NCBI GenBank assembly: GCA_963716735.1
Contig: OY970321.1
Coordinates: 2,108,001 to 2,172,000 of the forward strand
Origin: VRUE01 sp963716735
GTDB lineage: Bacteria > Actinomycetota > Thermoleophilia > Solirubrobacterales > 70-9
Reading direction: 5' to 3'
Length of the DNA: 64,000 bases
Shown here: positions 7,596 to 15,984 of the stretch, piece by piece
How positions within the stretch are numbered: position 1 is the stretch's first letter
Layout: each line of letters opens with the position of its first letter
The notes under the pieces: model-generated
What the model saw: only the letters and a program-made list of their open reading frames with translations
Told to the model about the DNA's origin: nothing
The model's database searches: none
Position numbers and translations under genes: made by a program

Positions 7596-8384
7596 GTGAC
7601 CGAAGAAGCGTTCTACTCGGCAGCTGATGATGGGTTCGTCGCCACTGAGCTGACCCGGGGTCCTTGGGACCCGGGCGCCCAGCATGCCGGACCCCCGTCA
7701 GCTTTGCTGGGGCGAGAGATTGAAAGGGTCGAGGGGGGTGAGGGGTTTCAGGTCGCTCGGGTCACGTTGGAGATCCTGCGGCCGGTGCCTATCGGGCCGG
7801 TTCGGGTTGGGGCGGAGCTCGTGCGCCCTGGGCGCTCGGTGCAGATGATCGAGGCGACTCTCTCCGGCGAGGAGGGGGAGCTGATGAAGGCTCGGGCCTG
7901 GCGAATCCGGAGCGGGGAGATTGAGATTCCGGACGATGTGCTCACGACGCCCCCGGCGCCCCCAGGGCCCGAGGAAGGCGGGAGGCCTGAGTTCTTCTCG
8001 ACCGGCCAGGACGTCGGCTACCACACGGCGATGGAGTGGCGGTCGGTCGGTGGCGGCTTCCGAGAGCCGGGGCCGGCGACCGTCTGGATGCGGATGGGCT
8101 GCCGGCTTGTCGCCGGCGAGGAGCCGACGCCGTTGCAGCGGACCCTGGTTGCGGCTGACGTCGGCAACGGGATCAGCGCCGTGCTCGACTGGCGCCGCTA
8201 CGTCTTCATCAACGTCGACCTCAGCGTCTACCTCGAGCGGATGCCCGAGGGAGAGTGGGTCTGCGTCGATGCCGTCACCCTGCCGCAATCGAACGGGGTG
8301 GGAACCGCCGAGTCCGTGCTGTCTGACGAACGCGGCCGCATCGGCCGCGCCGCCCAGGCGCTCCTCATCGCCGAACGCCCCTGA
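7596..8384 (+). CDS. Acyl-CoA thioesterase-like (double hotdog) protein
   Basis: A 262-residue protein resembling TesB-type acyl-CoA thioesterases with two hotdog halves. N-terminal features include TRGPWDPGAQHAGPPSALLGREIE and ILRPVPIGPVRVGAELVRPGRSV; the second half has ADVGNGISAVLDW and FINVDLSVYLERMPEGEW. It probably hydrolyses or binds an acyl thioester; substrate unknown. The GTG start has no Shine-Dalgarno site, but TACGAT (7582-7587) lies 8 nt upstream. It converges on the MFS gene. Confidence 0.8.
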   Translation: MTEEAFYSAADDGFVATELTRGPWDPGAQHAGPPSALLGREIERVEGGEGFQVARVTLEILRPVPIGPVRVGAELVRPGRSVQMIEATLSGEEGELMKARAWRIRSGEIEIPDDVLTTPPAPPGPEEGGRPEFFSTGQDVGYHTAMEWRSVGGGFREPGPATVWMRMGCRLVAGEEPTPLQRTLVAADVGNGISAVLDWRRYVFINVDLSVYLERMPEGEWVCVDAVTLPQSNGVGTAESVLSDERGRIGRAAQALLIAERP

Positions 8385-8390
8385 CCGGAG

Positions 8391-8440
8391 GACGTGCCTC
8401 AACATAGAGGGCCATATGGGTACCTAACTTGGGGCACGTC
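8391..8440. repeat. Palindrome F at a convergent gene junction
   Basis: GACGTGCCTCAA (8391-8402) pairs with TTGGGGCACGTC (8429-8440), 12 bp with one G-T wobble, around a 26-nt loop containing GGGCCATATGGGTACC. It spans the gap between the thioesterase and MFS genes and includes the last codons of the MFS gene, whose stop is at 8424. It may serve as a two-way terminator, but no T-run is present. Confidence 0.5.
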
Positions 8441-9626
8441 TGTGGGTGGTGGGGGGTAGGGAGCGGCCGCGGTGGGAGATCGCCAGGACGATGGTTGCCG
8501 AGGAGACGAGGGCGATGACGGCGGCGAAGAGGAAGGCGCCCTCGTAGTCGGTGAGGACGACCGCGACGCCGGCCAGCGGGGCGCCGAAGCCGATGCCGGC
8601 GTCGAAGAAGGCGGTGAAGGTGCCCAGCGCGGCGCCACGTCTGGTCTCGGGAACGCGGTCGACGACGATCAGCGAGAGCGAGGGGTAGAGCAGCGAGAAC
8701 GCGGCGCCCATCGCCATCGCACCGGCGATGGCGATGCCGAGGCTGTGAGCGACGCCCATCGTGACCAGCCCGATCGCCTCGACGACGGCGGCCACGGCGG
8801 CGACTCGGGCCGGACCGATCCGGTCGGGGAGGTCGCCGCCGACCAGGCGGGTGAGGACGACCATCGTCGCGAACACGCCGAAGACGACCGCCCCGTGACC
8901 GACGCCCCGCTGGTCGAGGTGGAGGACGACGAAGGAGGCGACGGTCGCGTAGCCGAGCGAGCCGAGGGCGAGCGCGATGCCGGGCCTCACCGCCTCCGGA
9001 GCGATCAACGGGTGGTGCTCGTCCTCGGCGGGCTTGGGGTGGAACGGGTCCGGCAATCGCGTCGCGATCAGGGCCCCCACCAACGGCGCGATCCCGGCGA
9101 AGAGCCAGACCGCGGTGTAGCCGGAAGCGTGGAGGAGCAGCTCGCCGACAAGTGGCCCGATGCTGAGCCCGGACCAGACAGCCAGCCCGTAGAGGCCGAT
9201 CACCCGGCCGCGGCGTTCGGGGGGCGCGATGTCGACGATCCAGGCCGAGCCCGCGGTGAAGACCGTGCCCTCGCCGGCACCGAGTATCAGGCGGGCGCCG
9301 ATCAGGCCGGCCACTCCCAAAGGCAGCAGGTAGAGGAAGCCGGCGATGGCGACGAGGACCGAGCCGAGCAGGACCGCGGGCTTGCGACCACGGCGGTCGG
9401 CGAGGCGGCCGGCGAGCGGGCGCAGGAGGAGGCCGGTGACCGCGTAGGAGCCGATGACGATGCCGACGGCGATGTTGCCCCCGTCGAGCGGGCCGTGCAC
9501 ATAGCGAGGCAGGACGGGCAGCACGGCCCCAACCGCGACCAGCCCGGAGAAGGTGACGGCGAAGACTCCGACGAACGCCACCCCCGGTCGCGCCACCGCC
9601 GCCGGTGGCGTCGCCGTCGCGCTCAC
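8424..9626 (-). CDS. Major facilitator superfamily transporter
   Basis: A 400-residue MFS protein with about 12 hydrophobic segments. The first half contains the loop motif LAGRLADRRGRKPAVLLGS (motif A, about residues 75-95) and the second half a looser copy, GGDLPDRIGPARVA. The PPERRGRVIGLYG stretch is typical of drug or metabolite exporters. Its ATG overlaps the stop of the upstream HAD phosphatase gene (ATGA, 9623-9626), so the two are co-translated. Substrate cannot be inferred. Confidence 0.9.
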   Translation of the reverse strand: MSATATPPAAVARPGVAFVGVFAVTFSGLVAVGAVLPVLPRYVHGPLDGGNIAVGIVIGSYAVTGLLLRPLAGRLADRRGRKPAVLLGSVLVAIAGFLYLLPLGVAGLIGARLILGAGEGTVFTAGSAWIVDIAPPERRGRVIGLYGLAVWSGLSIGPLVGELLLHASGYTAVWLFAGIAPLVGALIATRLPDPFHPKPAEDEHHPLIAPEAVRPGIALALGSLGYATVASFVVLHLDQRGVGHGAVVFGVFATMVVLTRLVGGDLPDRIGPARVAAVAAVVEAIGLVTMGVAHSLGIAIAGAMAMGAAFSLLYPSLSLIVVDRVPETRRGAALGTFTAFFDAGIGFGAPLAGVAVVLTDYEGAFLFAAVIALVSSATIVLAISHRGRSLPPTTHRRAPS

Positions 9627-10411
9627 GGTTGCGCCAGGGCGGCGAGATCCCGGACGACGTGGTCCGGCGTGGGCATGGCGTTCTCAGCTTGCTCGGGGGT
9701 GGTCGCGCCGCTCAACACGAGGATGGTCTCCAGGCCGGCCCGGCGGCCTCCCTCGATGTCGGAGGAGACGCGGTCGCCGACCATCGCCACCCGCTTCGCC
9801 ACGGCGATCCGCTCGCGGGCCAGCTCGAACAGATGCGGCTCCGGCTTGCCACCGATCTCCGCCGTCGCGCCGCTCGCCGTCTCCACCGCGGCGAGGACGG
9901 CTCCCGTCCCCGGCCAGGCACCCCCCGGCATCGGCAGGGTGGGGTCGTGACTGGTGGCGAAAAGGGCGGCCCCCCGCTGCAGCGCCAGGGTTGCGGTCAG
10001 CAGCTCGTCATAGTCGAAGCCACGATGGCCGGAGACGAGGACGACGTCCGCCTCACGCCCGGCCTCGCCGTCGAGCAGTTGCAGGCCGGCGGCGGCGACC
10101 GTCTCGTGGAAGGCCGGGGCGCCGACTACGAACGCGGTGCCGCCCGTCCCCGCACGCTCAGCCGCGATGCTGGCCGTCGCTTCGCCAGCGGTGACGATGC
10201 GATCGTCGGGCACCGGAATCCCGGCTTCACGCAAGCGCTCTGCGTACGTGGACGCCGGCTTGCCCGGGTTGTTCGTAACGAAGACAATCTCCACGCCCGC
10301 ATCCAACAGCTCCCGCAGCGCCTCCACCGATCCCGGCACCATCTCGCGCCCGACCCAGACGACCCCGTCGAGATCGACCAGCAACCCGTCGAATTCATCT
10401 GCGAGAGCCAT
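9623..10411 (-). CDS. HAD-superfamily IIA phosphatase (NagD-like)
   Basis: A 262-residue HAD phosphatase. Motif I is DGLLVDLDGVVWVG, motif II is FVTNNPGKPAS, the conserved Lys lies in GGKPEPHLFELA, and motif IV is VAMVGDRVSSDIEGG. The C2-type cap between motifs II and III makes it a NagD/phosphoglycolate-phosphatase type enzyme acting on a small phosphorylated metabolite. It is the first gene of a two-gene unit with the MFS transporter, and lies divergent from the ABC transporter across element E. Confidence 0.92.
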   Translation of the reverse strand: MALADEFDGLLVDLDGVVWVGREMVPGSVEALRELLDAGVEIVFVTNNPGKPASTYAERLREAGIPVPDDRIVTAGEATASIAAERAGTGGTAFVVGAPAFHETVAAAGLQLLDGEAGREADVVLVSGHRGFDYDELLTATLALQRGAALFATSHDPTLPMPGGAWPGTGAVLAAVETASGATAEIGGKPEPHLFELARERIAVAKRVAMVGDRVSSDIEGGRRAGLETILVLSGATTPEQAENAMPTPDHVVRDLAALAQP

Positions 10412-10429
10412 TTCGCTGCCAGGCTATTA

Positions 10430-10542
10430 GGGCCTATCCCGGTAGGGCTGGAACGTCTTGTACTTTTTCCGCGACGACGCTCGCCGACAGCGACGAGCTG
10501 TCTTCGGAAAAAGTTAAGTGGAAGCCCTACCGGGATAGGCCC
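10430..10542. repeat. Palindromic element E between divergent genes
   Basis: Arms 10430-10449 and 10523-10542 are perfectly complementary over 20 bp. Inside, ACTTTTTCCG (10462-10471) pairs with CGGAAAAAGT (10505-10514), and GACAG/CTGTC forms an apical stem. The design (long outer stem, internal loop, T5/A5 inner stem) mirrors family A, but the sequence is different. It occupies almost the whole gap between the divergent HAD and ABC-transporter genes. Confidence 0.8.
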
Positions 10543-10574
10543 CTCGAGCAATGGAGATCGATACGGTGCGACCT

Positions 10575-11306
10575 GTGAGCCAGAACGGGCAGGTAGTGAC
10601 GGCAACGGATGTATCGCGCCGCTACGGCGAGGGCGAGGCCGCGGTCGACGCGCTGGTCGGCGTCAGCACCGGCTTCGAGGCGGGCCGCTTCACCGCGATC
10701 ATGGGCCCGTCGGGGTCCGGCAAGTCGACCCTGATGCACATCCTCGCCGGCCTCGATAAGCCGACGTCGGGGAAGGTCGTCCTCGACGGCGAGGAGATCA
10801 CCGCTCTGGACGACGGTGCGCTGACCAAGCTGCGCCGCGACAAGCTCGGCTTCGTCTTCCAGTTCTTCAACCTGCTGCCGGTCCTCACCGCCGAGGAGAA
10901 CCTGGTGCTGCCGCTCTCGATCGCAGGCCGTAAGCCCGACGCCGCCTGGCTGGACCAGCTGGTTCGCACCGTCGGCCTCGAGGATCGCCGCACCCATCGT
11001 CCGGCGGAGCTCTCCGGCGGCCAGCAGCAACGGGTCGCCGTCGCCCGCGCCCTCGTCTCCAAACCGGCCGTGGTCTTCGCCGACGAGCCGACCGGAAACC
11101 TCGACTCGAAAGCCAGCGGCGACGTGCTGCGCCTGTTGCGGCAGGCGGTCGACGAGTTCGGCCAGACGGTGATCATGGTCACCCACGACCCGGCCGCGGC
11201 CGCCCACGCCGACCGGCTGATCACCCTCCGCGACGGCAAGGTCGTCCACGACGCCGCTCCCGGCTCGACCGACGAGGTGATCGAGCTGATGAAGACGATC
11301 GACTGA
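10575..11306 (+). CDS. MacB/LolD-type ABC transporter ATP-binding protein
   Basis: ATP-binding subunit (about 243 residues). It has Walker A GPSGSGKST, Q-loop FQFFNLLPVLTA, signature LSGGQQQRVAVARAL, Walker B VVFADEPTGNLDS and switch His in VTHDPAAA. This is the MacB/LolD/FtsE group that works with FtsX-type permeases. I chose GTG 10575 because TACGGT (10562-10567) lies 7 nt upstream; ATG 10551 sits only 8 nt from element E. The permease gene follows after 10 bases. Confidence 0.93.
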   Translation: MSQNGQVVTATDVSRRYGEGEAAVDALVGVSTGFEAGRFTAIMGPSGSGKSTLMHILAGLDKPTSGKVVLDGEEITALDDGALTKLRRDKLGFVFQFFNLLPVLTAEENLVLPLSIAGRKPDAAWLDQLVRTVGLEDRRTHRPAELSGGQQQRVAVARALVSKPAVVFADEPTGNLDSKASGDVLRLLRQAVDEFGQTVIMVTHDPAAAAHADRLITLRDGKVVHDAAPGSTDEVIELMKTID

Positions 11307-11316
11307 CGGGCCACCT

Positions 11317-13866
11317 GTGACCGGCCTCGCCCTCAAGAGCCTCTGGGCGCGCCGCATTCGCGCCCTGACGACGATCCTCGCGGTCGTGATCGGCGTCGCC
11401 TTCGTCGCCGGCACCTACATCCTCACCGACACCACCTTCGCCGCCTTCGACGAAATCTTCGAAGACTCGTTGGCGAAGACGAGCGTCGTGATCACGGCAA
11501 AAGAGGAGGTCCGTCAGGAAAGCGGCGAGATACCCAGCTTCAGCGCCGCTGTGCTGCCGAAGGTGGAGCGGGTGCCGGGGGTGCGCTCGGCGACCGGCCA
11601 GATCTTTACGCCGGGCGCCTTTTTCGACGCCGAAAACGAGGAAATCGGCACCCAGTTCGCGCCCAAGTTCATCACCTCGGTGCTGCCGGAGGACCTCGAA
11701 ACGCAGACCTACGTCGAGGGTCGCCCCCCGCGCGATGCCAAGGAGGCCTCGCTCGACCAGAGTGCCGCCGAAGAGGCCGGGCTAGGGATCGGCGACAAGC
11801 TCAAGCTTGCCTCCGTCGAACGCGTCGCCGCCTACCGCATCGTAGGCCTGACCAAGCTGGGCGAAGCCTCCTGGGGCGGCGCCAGCATCGCCGGGCTGAT
11901 CCTGCCCGAGGCGCAGCGGATCACCGACAAGCGTGGCGAATTCGACCAGGTCCTGGTCGCGGCCGATGAGGGTGCCTCCGAAACCGCCCTACAGCGAGGG
12001 GTGCGGGCGGTCACTCCCCCGTCGCTGCTGGTCGAGACCGCCAAGCAGAACGCGGAACGAAACTCCGACCAAATCCGCGAAGACATCGGCTTCCTGCGGA
12101 TCGCGCTCCTGGTCTTCGCCTTCGTCGCGCTCTTCGTCGGCGCCTTCCTGATCTTCAACACCTTCTCGATCACGGTCGCCCAGAGGATCAAAGAGTTCGG
12201 CATGCTGCGCACGCTCGGCGCCGGCCGGGGTCAGATCCTCAGCTCTGTCGTGGTCGAGGCGCTGGCGATAGGCATCCTCGGTGCCCTGCTTGGCCTGGCC
12301 GGCGGCTACGCGATCGCCGTCGGCCTCAACGGCCTTTTCGTCGCGATCGGGATCGACCTGCCGACCACCTCGCTGGTGACGAAGGACCGCACGATCGTCG
12401 TCTCGCTGCTGATCGGGATCGGTGTCACCCTGATCTCCTCCTTCATCCCGGCGCTGCGGGCGACCCGTGTGCCGCCGATCGCCGCGCTCCTGGCGCTGGA
12501 GCTGCCGCAGAGCCGCCGGCGCGGGATCGTCGTCGCGGTGCTCGCCGTCCTGCTCGGGGTGGTGGGGCTGGGGATGGTCCTGGCCGGACTGTTCGGCAGC
12601 GCCAGCGGCGGCTCTGCCGCTGGCCTGATGGGCGCCGGCGCGGTCGCCGTGCTGCTCGGTGTCTCGCTCTTCAGCCCCCGCCTCGTGCGGCCGCTGGCTT
12701 CCCTTGCCGGACGGCCGCTCGAGATGCTGCGCCGCCTCACCGGCCGCCTCGCCCGCGAGAACACGCAGCGCAACCCGGCCCGCACCGCGGTCACCGCGGC
12801 GGCGCTGATGATCGGCCTCGCCGTCGTCGCCTTTGTCACCGTCTTTGCCGCCGGCATCAAGAGCTCGATCGCGACTGCGGTCGACGAGAGCTTCCAGGGG
12901 GAGCTGGTGCTGCAGAACTCCGACGGCTTCTCGCCGATTTCACCGCGCGCCGCCGACGCCGCCCGCCAGGTGCCCGGCGTCGCCTTGATCTCGACGGTGC
13001 GTGCCGCGCAGGCGAAAGTGCTTGACGGGGGAGGCAAGAAGCGCGTCTCGGCGCTAGCGCCCGATGCCGACGCCGTGCTGACGATCGACTGGACTGAGGG
13101 CGGGCCGGAGACGTTGCGACGGCTCACCGACCGCGAGGTGATCGTCGACAAGTCCCTCGCCTCCGACAACGACCTCGAACGAGGCGACGAGGTCCGCTTC
13201 CTGACCCAGATCGGCGCTCGGCCCAAACTCACGGTCGTCGGTGAGTTCGAAGACAAGGCGGAACTGCTCGGCTCGGCGATTGTCACCCAGGCCCTGATGG
13301 CACGGGCATTCGACCAGAGCGACGACGTCTTCGACTTCGTCAAGCTGGCGCCGCGCGCGAACGCTGAAAAGGTTCAAGAGGCCTTGATCAAGACGATGGA
13401 CCGCGAGTTCCCCGTGGTCGAGGTGCGCAACCAGCAGGAACTGAAGGAAAACCAGGAAGAACAGATCAACCAGTTGCTCGGCCTGATCTACGCCTTGCTG
13501 GCTCTGGCCGTGATTGTCTCCCTCTTCGGCATCGCCAACACGCTGGCGCTCTCGATCCACGAGCGCACGCGGGAGCTCGGCATGCTGCGGGCGATCGGCA
13601 TGTCGCGGCGCCAGGTGCGGACGATGATCCGCTACGAGGCGGTGATCACGGCGCTGATCGGGGCGCTGTTGGGAATGGTGATCGGGGTGATCTTCGCGGC
13701 GTTGATCGCGCAGCCGCTGAAGGACGAAGGCTTTGCCCTCTCATACCCGATCGGCCAGCTGATCGCGATGCTGATCTTCGCCGCCTTTGCGGGTGTGCTT
13801 GCCGCTATCCCGCCGGCGAGGCGCGCCTCTCGGCTCGATGTGCTGCGGGCGCTGCAGTATGAGTAG
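11317..13866 (+). CDS. FtsX-like ABC transporter permease (double)
   Basis: An 849-residue permease with two FtsX/MacB modules. An N-terminal helix (about 14-36) is followed by a large extracytoplasmic domain (about 45-255), three helices (255-390), a second helix pair and domain (about 400-690), and three final helices. Each membrane module carries the cytoplasmic motif REx-type GMLRTLGAGRGQI or GMLRAIGMSRRQV. These transporters act mechanically on lipids, peptides or drugs outside the membrane rather than moving solutes through a channel. The cargo is unknown. GTG start. Confidence 0.93.
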   Translation: MTGLALKSLWARRIRALTTILAVVIGVAFVAGTYILTDTTFAAFDEIFEDSLAKTSVVITAKEEVRQESGEIPSFSAAVLPKVERVPGVRSATGQIFTPGAFFDAENEEIGTQFAPKFITSVLPEDLETQTYVEGRPPRDAKEASLDQSAAEEAGLGIGDKLKLASVERVAAYRIVGLTKLGEASWGGASIAGLILPEAQRITDKRGEFDQVLVAADEGASETALQRGVRAVTPPSLLVETAKQNAERNSDQIREDIGFLRIALLVFAFVALFVGAFLIFNTFSITVAQRIKEFGMLRTLGAGRGQILSSVVVEALAIGILGALLGLAGGYAIAVGLNGLFVAIGIDLPTTSLVTKDRTIVVSLLIGIGVTLISSFIPALRATRVPPIAALLALELPQSRRRGIVVAVLAVLLGVVGLGMVLAGLFGSASGGSAAGLMGAGAVAVLLGVSLFSPRLVRPLASLAGRPLEMLRRLTGRLARENTQRNPARTAVTAAALMIGLAVVAFVTVFAAGIKSSIATAVDESFQGELVLQNSDGFSPISPRAADAARQVPGVALISTVRAAQAKVLDGGGKKRVSALAPDADAVLTIDWTEGGPETLRRLTDREVIVDKSLASDNDLERGDEVRFLTQIGARPKLTVVGEFEDKAELLGSAIVTQALMARAFDQSDDVFDFVKLAPRANAEKVQEALIKTMDREFPVVEVRNQQELKENQEEQINQLLGLIYALLALAVIVSLFGIANTLALSIHERTRELGMLRAIGMSRRQVRTMIRYEAVITALIGALLGMVIGVIFAALIAQPLKDEGFALSYPIGQLIAMLIFAAFAGVLAAIPPARRASRLDVLRALQYE

Positions 13867-13870
13867 AGCC

Positions 13871-14164
13871 TTACCCGTGGCGCAGTAGGCGCCGCACCGC
13901 CCTCATCAGCTCCTCGGTGCGCTGGGGCTGGTCCGCCTTGGCGGCGCCGACGACGCAGTGCGCGGCGTGGTCTGAGAGCAGCTCGAGCGCGACCTTGTCG
14001 AGCGCCGCCTGGATTGCGGTGACCTGCGTGACGACGTCGATGCAGTAGCGATCCTCCTCGACCATCCGCTCGACTCCGCGCACCTGACCCTCGATCCGGC
14101 GCAGGCGCTTCAGGACCGCGTCCTTCTCGGCGGTATAGCCGCGGGTCTCGGCTGCATCGCTCAC
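13871..14164 (-). CDS. csoR: CsoR-family metal-sensing repressor
   Basis: A 97-residue all-helical repressor. Cys41, His66 and Cys70 have the same spacing (25 and 4) as the Cu(I)-binding Cys-His-Cys triad of CsoR, in YCIDVV and DHAAHC. Apo-protein binds a GC-rich palindrome and releases it on Cu(I) binding. The GTG start overlaps the DUF4396 stop by four bases (GTGA). The matching operator lies upstream of the operon at 14788-14806, so the pair is probably self-regulated by copper. Confidence 0.93.
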   Translation of the reverse strand: MSDAAETRGYTAEKDAVLKRLRRIEGQVRGVERMVEEDRYCIDVVTQVTAIQAALDKVALELLSDHAAHCVVGAAKADQPQRTEELMRAVRRLLRHG

Positions 14165-14742
14165 GAGGCCGCCTCGGCGATCAGCACAGCGGCGCCGAAG
14201 ACGCCCATCGCCGCGGCGACGTAGGCGACCACACGTACCGGCGGCCCGCCGTGGATGCCAGTCTCGTGAACGACGGCGTGTCCCCTGCCGCGGGCGATCA
14301 GCCAGCGGTTGACGGGGACCGCGAAGGCTCCGGCGACGACCAGCGAGAAGCTGAGGCTGCCCCAGAAGAGCAGCGAGCCGAGGCCGGCCTCCATCGCGCC
14401 GGGGATGGCGAGGATGATCGCGTTGTCGACGATCTCCATCGTCGCGATGCTGAGCGTGTCCGAGGCGAGGGCGATCGGGACCACCGCCGAGAGGACCAGG
14501 CCGGCCCGCAGCAGCGGCAGGCTGGTCAGGCCGTAGCCGAAGAGGAAGGCGAGTGCGACGGCGAGGACGACGGTTCCGAGATTCGAGAATCCGGCCGCGG
14601 TGCCGATCGCCATCCCGGCCACCTCGCCGATCGCGCAGCCGGTCAGGCAGTGCAGGGTCGCGCTGATCGCAACCGCGGTCAGCGCCGCTCCCTCGGTGGG
14701 CATCTCGTGATCGTGGTGGTGGGCGTGGGCGGTGGCGTCCAT
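14161..14742 (-). CDS. DUF4396-family membrane protein, metal-linked
   Basis: A 193-residue membrane protein of DUF4396 type. A His-rich cytoplasmic leader (ATAHAHHHDHEM, residues 3-14) precedes about five helices. The first conserved stretch is TAVAISATLHCLTGCAIGEVAGM, with His and Cys residues within a helix that could bind metal. Family members often sit beside csoR or copper ATPases. ATG 14742 has a good ribosome site (GGAG, 9 nt upstream). It is co-transcribed with csoR from the operator-bearing promoter. Whether it transports or buffers copper is not known. Confidence 0.8.
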   Translation of the reverse strand: MDATAHAHHHDHEMPTEGAALTAVAISATLHCLTGCAIGEVAGMAIGTAAGFSNLGTVVLAVALAFLFGYGLTSLPLLRAGLVLSAVVPIALASDTLSIATMEIVDNAIILAIPGAMEAGLGSLLFWGSLSFSLVVAGAFAVPVNRWLIARGRGHAVVHETGIHGGPPVRVVAYVAAAMGVFGAAVLIAEAAS

Positions 14743-14787
14743 GCGGCCTCTCCGTGGTGGGCAACGGATCTGCAAGGCAGCGTAGCA

Positions 14788-14806
14788 AATACCCCCAGGG
14801 GGTATT
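14788..14806 (-). promoter_or_regulatory. CsoR-type operator
   Basis: A perfect 19-base palindrome AATACCCCCAGGGGGTATT, centred on the A at 14797. It matches the known form of CsoR/RcnR operators (G/C core flanked by A/T) and lies 46 nt upstream of the DUF4396-csoR start. It also touches the stop codon of the neighbouring esterase gene (14805-14807). Confidence 0.85.
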
Positions 14807-15866
14807 AATTGAGAGCGGTGCGAAGGGCGCCCGACAGCTCCAGCATCGCCGCGTTCGCGACTTCGCTGACCGCTGTCATGTTGGCGAAGCCGTGGATCAG
14901 GCCGGGATGACGGCGCAGCGTCACCTTCACGCCGGCCTCCCGCAGGCGCTCGGCGTAGGCCTCGCCCTCGTCGCGCAGCGGGTCGAACCCGGCGGTGGTG
15001 ACGTAGGCGGGGGGCAGCCCGGAGAGGTCGGTCGCCCGCAGCACGGAGACACGGGGATCGGCATGGTCGGTGCCGGGCTGCAGGTAGTGGCGCTCGAACC
15101 AGTCCATGTCCGCTTTCGCCAGGAGGAACCCCTTGGCGAATTCGTCGCGTGAGGCCTGCCCGCCGACGGCGTCGGTGACGGGATAGATCAGCGCTTGCAT
15201 CGCGGGAAGCGGATCGCTTCCTTCACGGGCGAGCAGGCTGATCGCGGCGGCGAGGTTGCCGCCTGCGCTGTCGCCGGCAACGGCGATCCGCCCGGAATCG
15301 ACGCCGAGCCTGGAGTTGTCGACGGCCGCCCAGCGGTAGGCGGCGAGGGCGTCCTCGACGGCCGCGGGGAAGGGGTGCTCGGGGGCGAGGCGGTAGTCGA
15401 CCGAGAGCACCGCGGCGGGGGTATTGAGAGCGAGGAAGCGGCAGACGCCGTCGCAGGTGTCGAGGTCGCCGATCGTCCAGCCGCCGCCGTGGAAGTAGAC
15501 GACCAGCGGCCGGTTCTCCAGCCCCAAGCCCGGCGGTTCGTAGAACCGTGCCGGGATCGCCCCCGCCGGACCCGGGATCGAGAGGTCGCTGGCCACCGGC
15601 TGAGGTCGTCGCGGAGCCGCGGCCGCGGCCGCGCTGGCGCGGATCCGGGCGCGCGCCTGCTCCGGTGTGAGCTTGCCGTAGGCCGACGCCGAGTCGTCGC
15701 GGGCGAGGTTGGCCAGCTTCACCACCACCTGCATCTCCCGCGCCAGCACCTGCCCGTCGACCTGTGGCGGTGCTCCGAAGATCGCCCGGCTCAGCCCGCC
15801 CGGTAGCCCGCAGGCGACCCGAAGGATCCTGTGCTCGATGCGCGGTGGCAGCCGGGGAGGTGCCAA
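14805..15866 (-). CDS. Alpha/beta hydrolase, hormone-sensitive lipase family
   Basis: An esterase/lipase of the HSL group. The oxyanion motif HGGGWTIGD, nucleophile elbow GDSAGGN (Ser), acid in DPLRDEGEAYAERL and a catalytic His in HPGLIHGFANM are all present. VDYRLAPEHPFPAAVEDA is typical. The start is uncertain: TTG 15866 begins near the N-terminal cap region; a GTG at 15971 would leave only 13 bases to the divergent P450 gene. Substrate unknown; the divergent P450 may be functionally linked. Confidence 0.85.
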   Translation of the reverse strand: MAPPRLPPRIEHRILRVACGLPGGLSRAIFGAPPQVDGQVLAREMQVVVKLANLARDDSASAYGKLTPEQARARIRASAAAAAAPRRPQPVASDLSIPGPAGAIPARFYEPPGLGLENRPLVVYFHGGGWTIGDLDTCDGVCRFLALNTPAAVLSVDYRLAPEHPFPAAVEDALAAYRWAAVDNSRLGVDSGRIAVAGDSAGGNLAAAISLLAREGSDPLPAMQALIYPVTDAVGGQASRDEFAKGFLLAKADMDWFERHYLQPGTDHADPRVSVLRATDLSGLPPAYVTTAGFDPLRDEGEAYAERLREAGVKVTLRRHPGLIHGFANMTAVSEVANAAMLELSGALRTALN

Positions 15867-15984
15867 GACGGGGCGGCAGACTATGCGATTCAGCGCGCCG
15901 GGTCCATATCGAGTTTCGGTTATGTAAGGACGGATCTCACACGAGCGTTGCACCGGCAGGTGTACCGTCACGGCCTAGAGGCGT

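Noticed and set aside
8472..9950. A 492-codon plus-strand frame opposite the MFS gene
   Set aside because: Shadow of the transporter; composed of Asp/Glu/Arg/Gly repeats with no recognisable fold.
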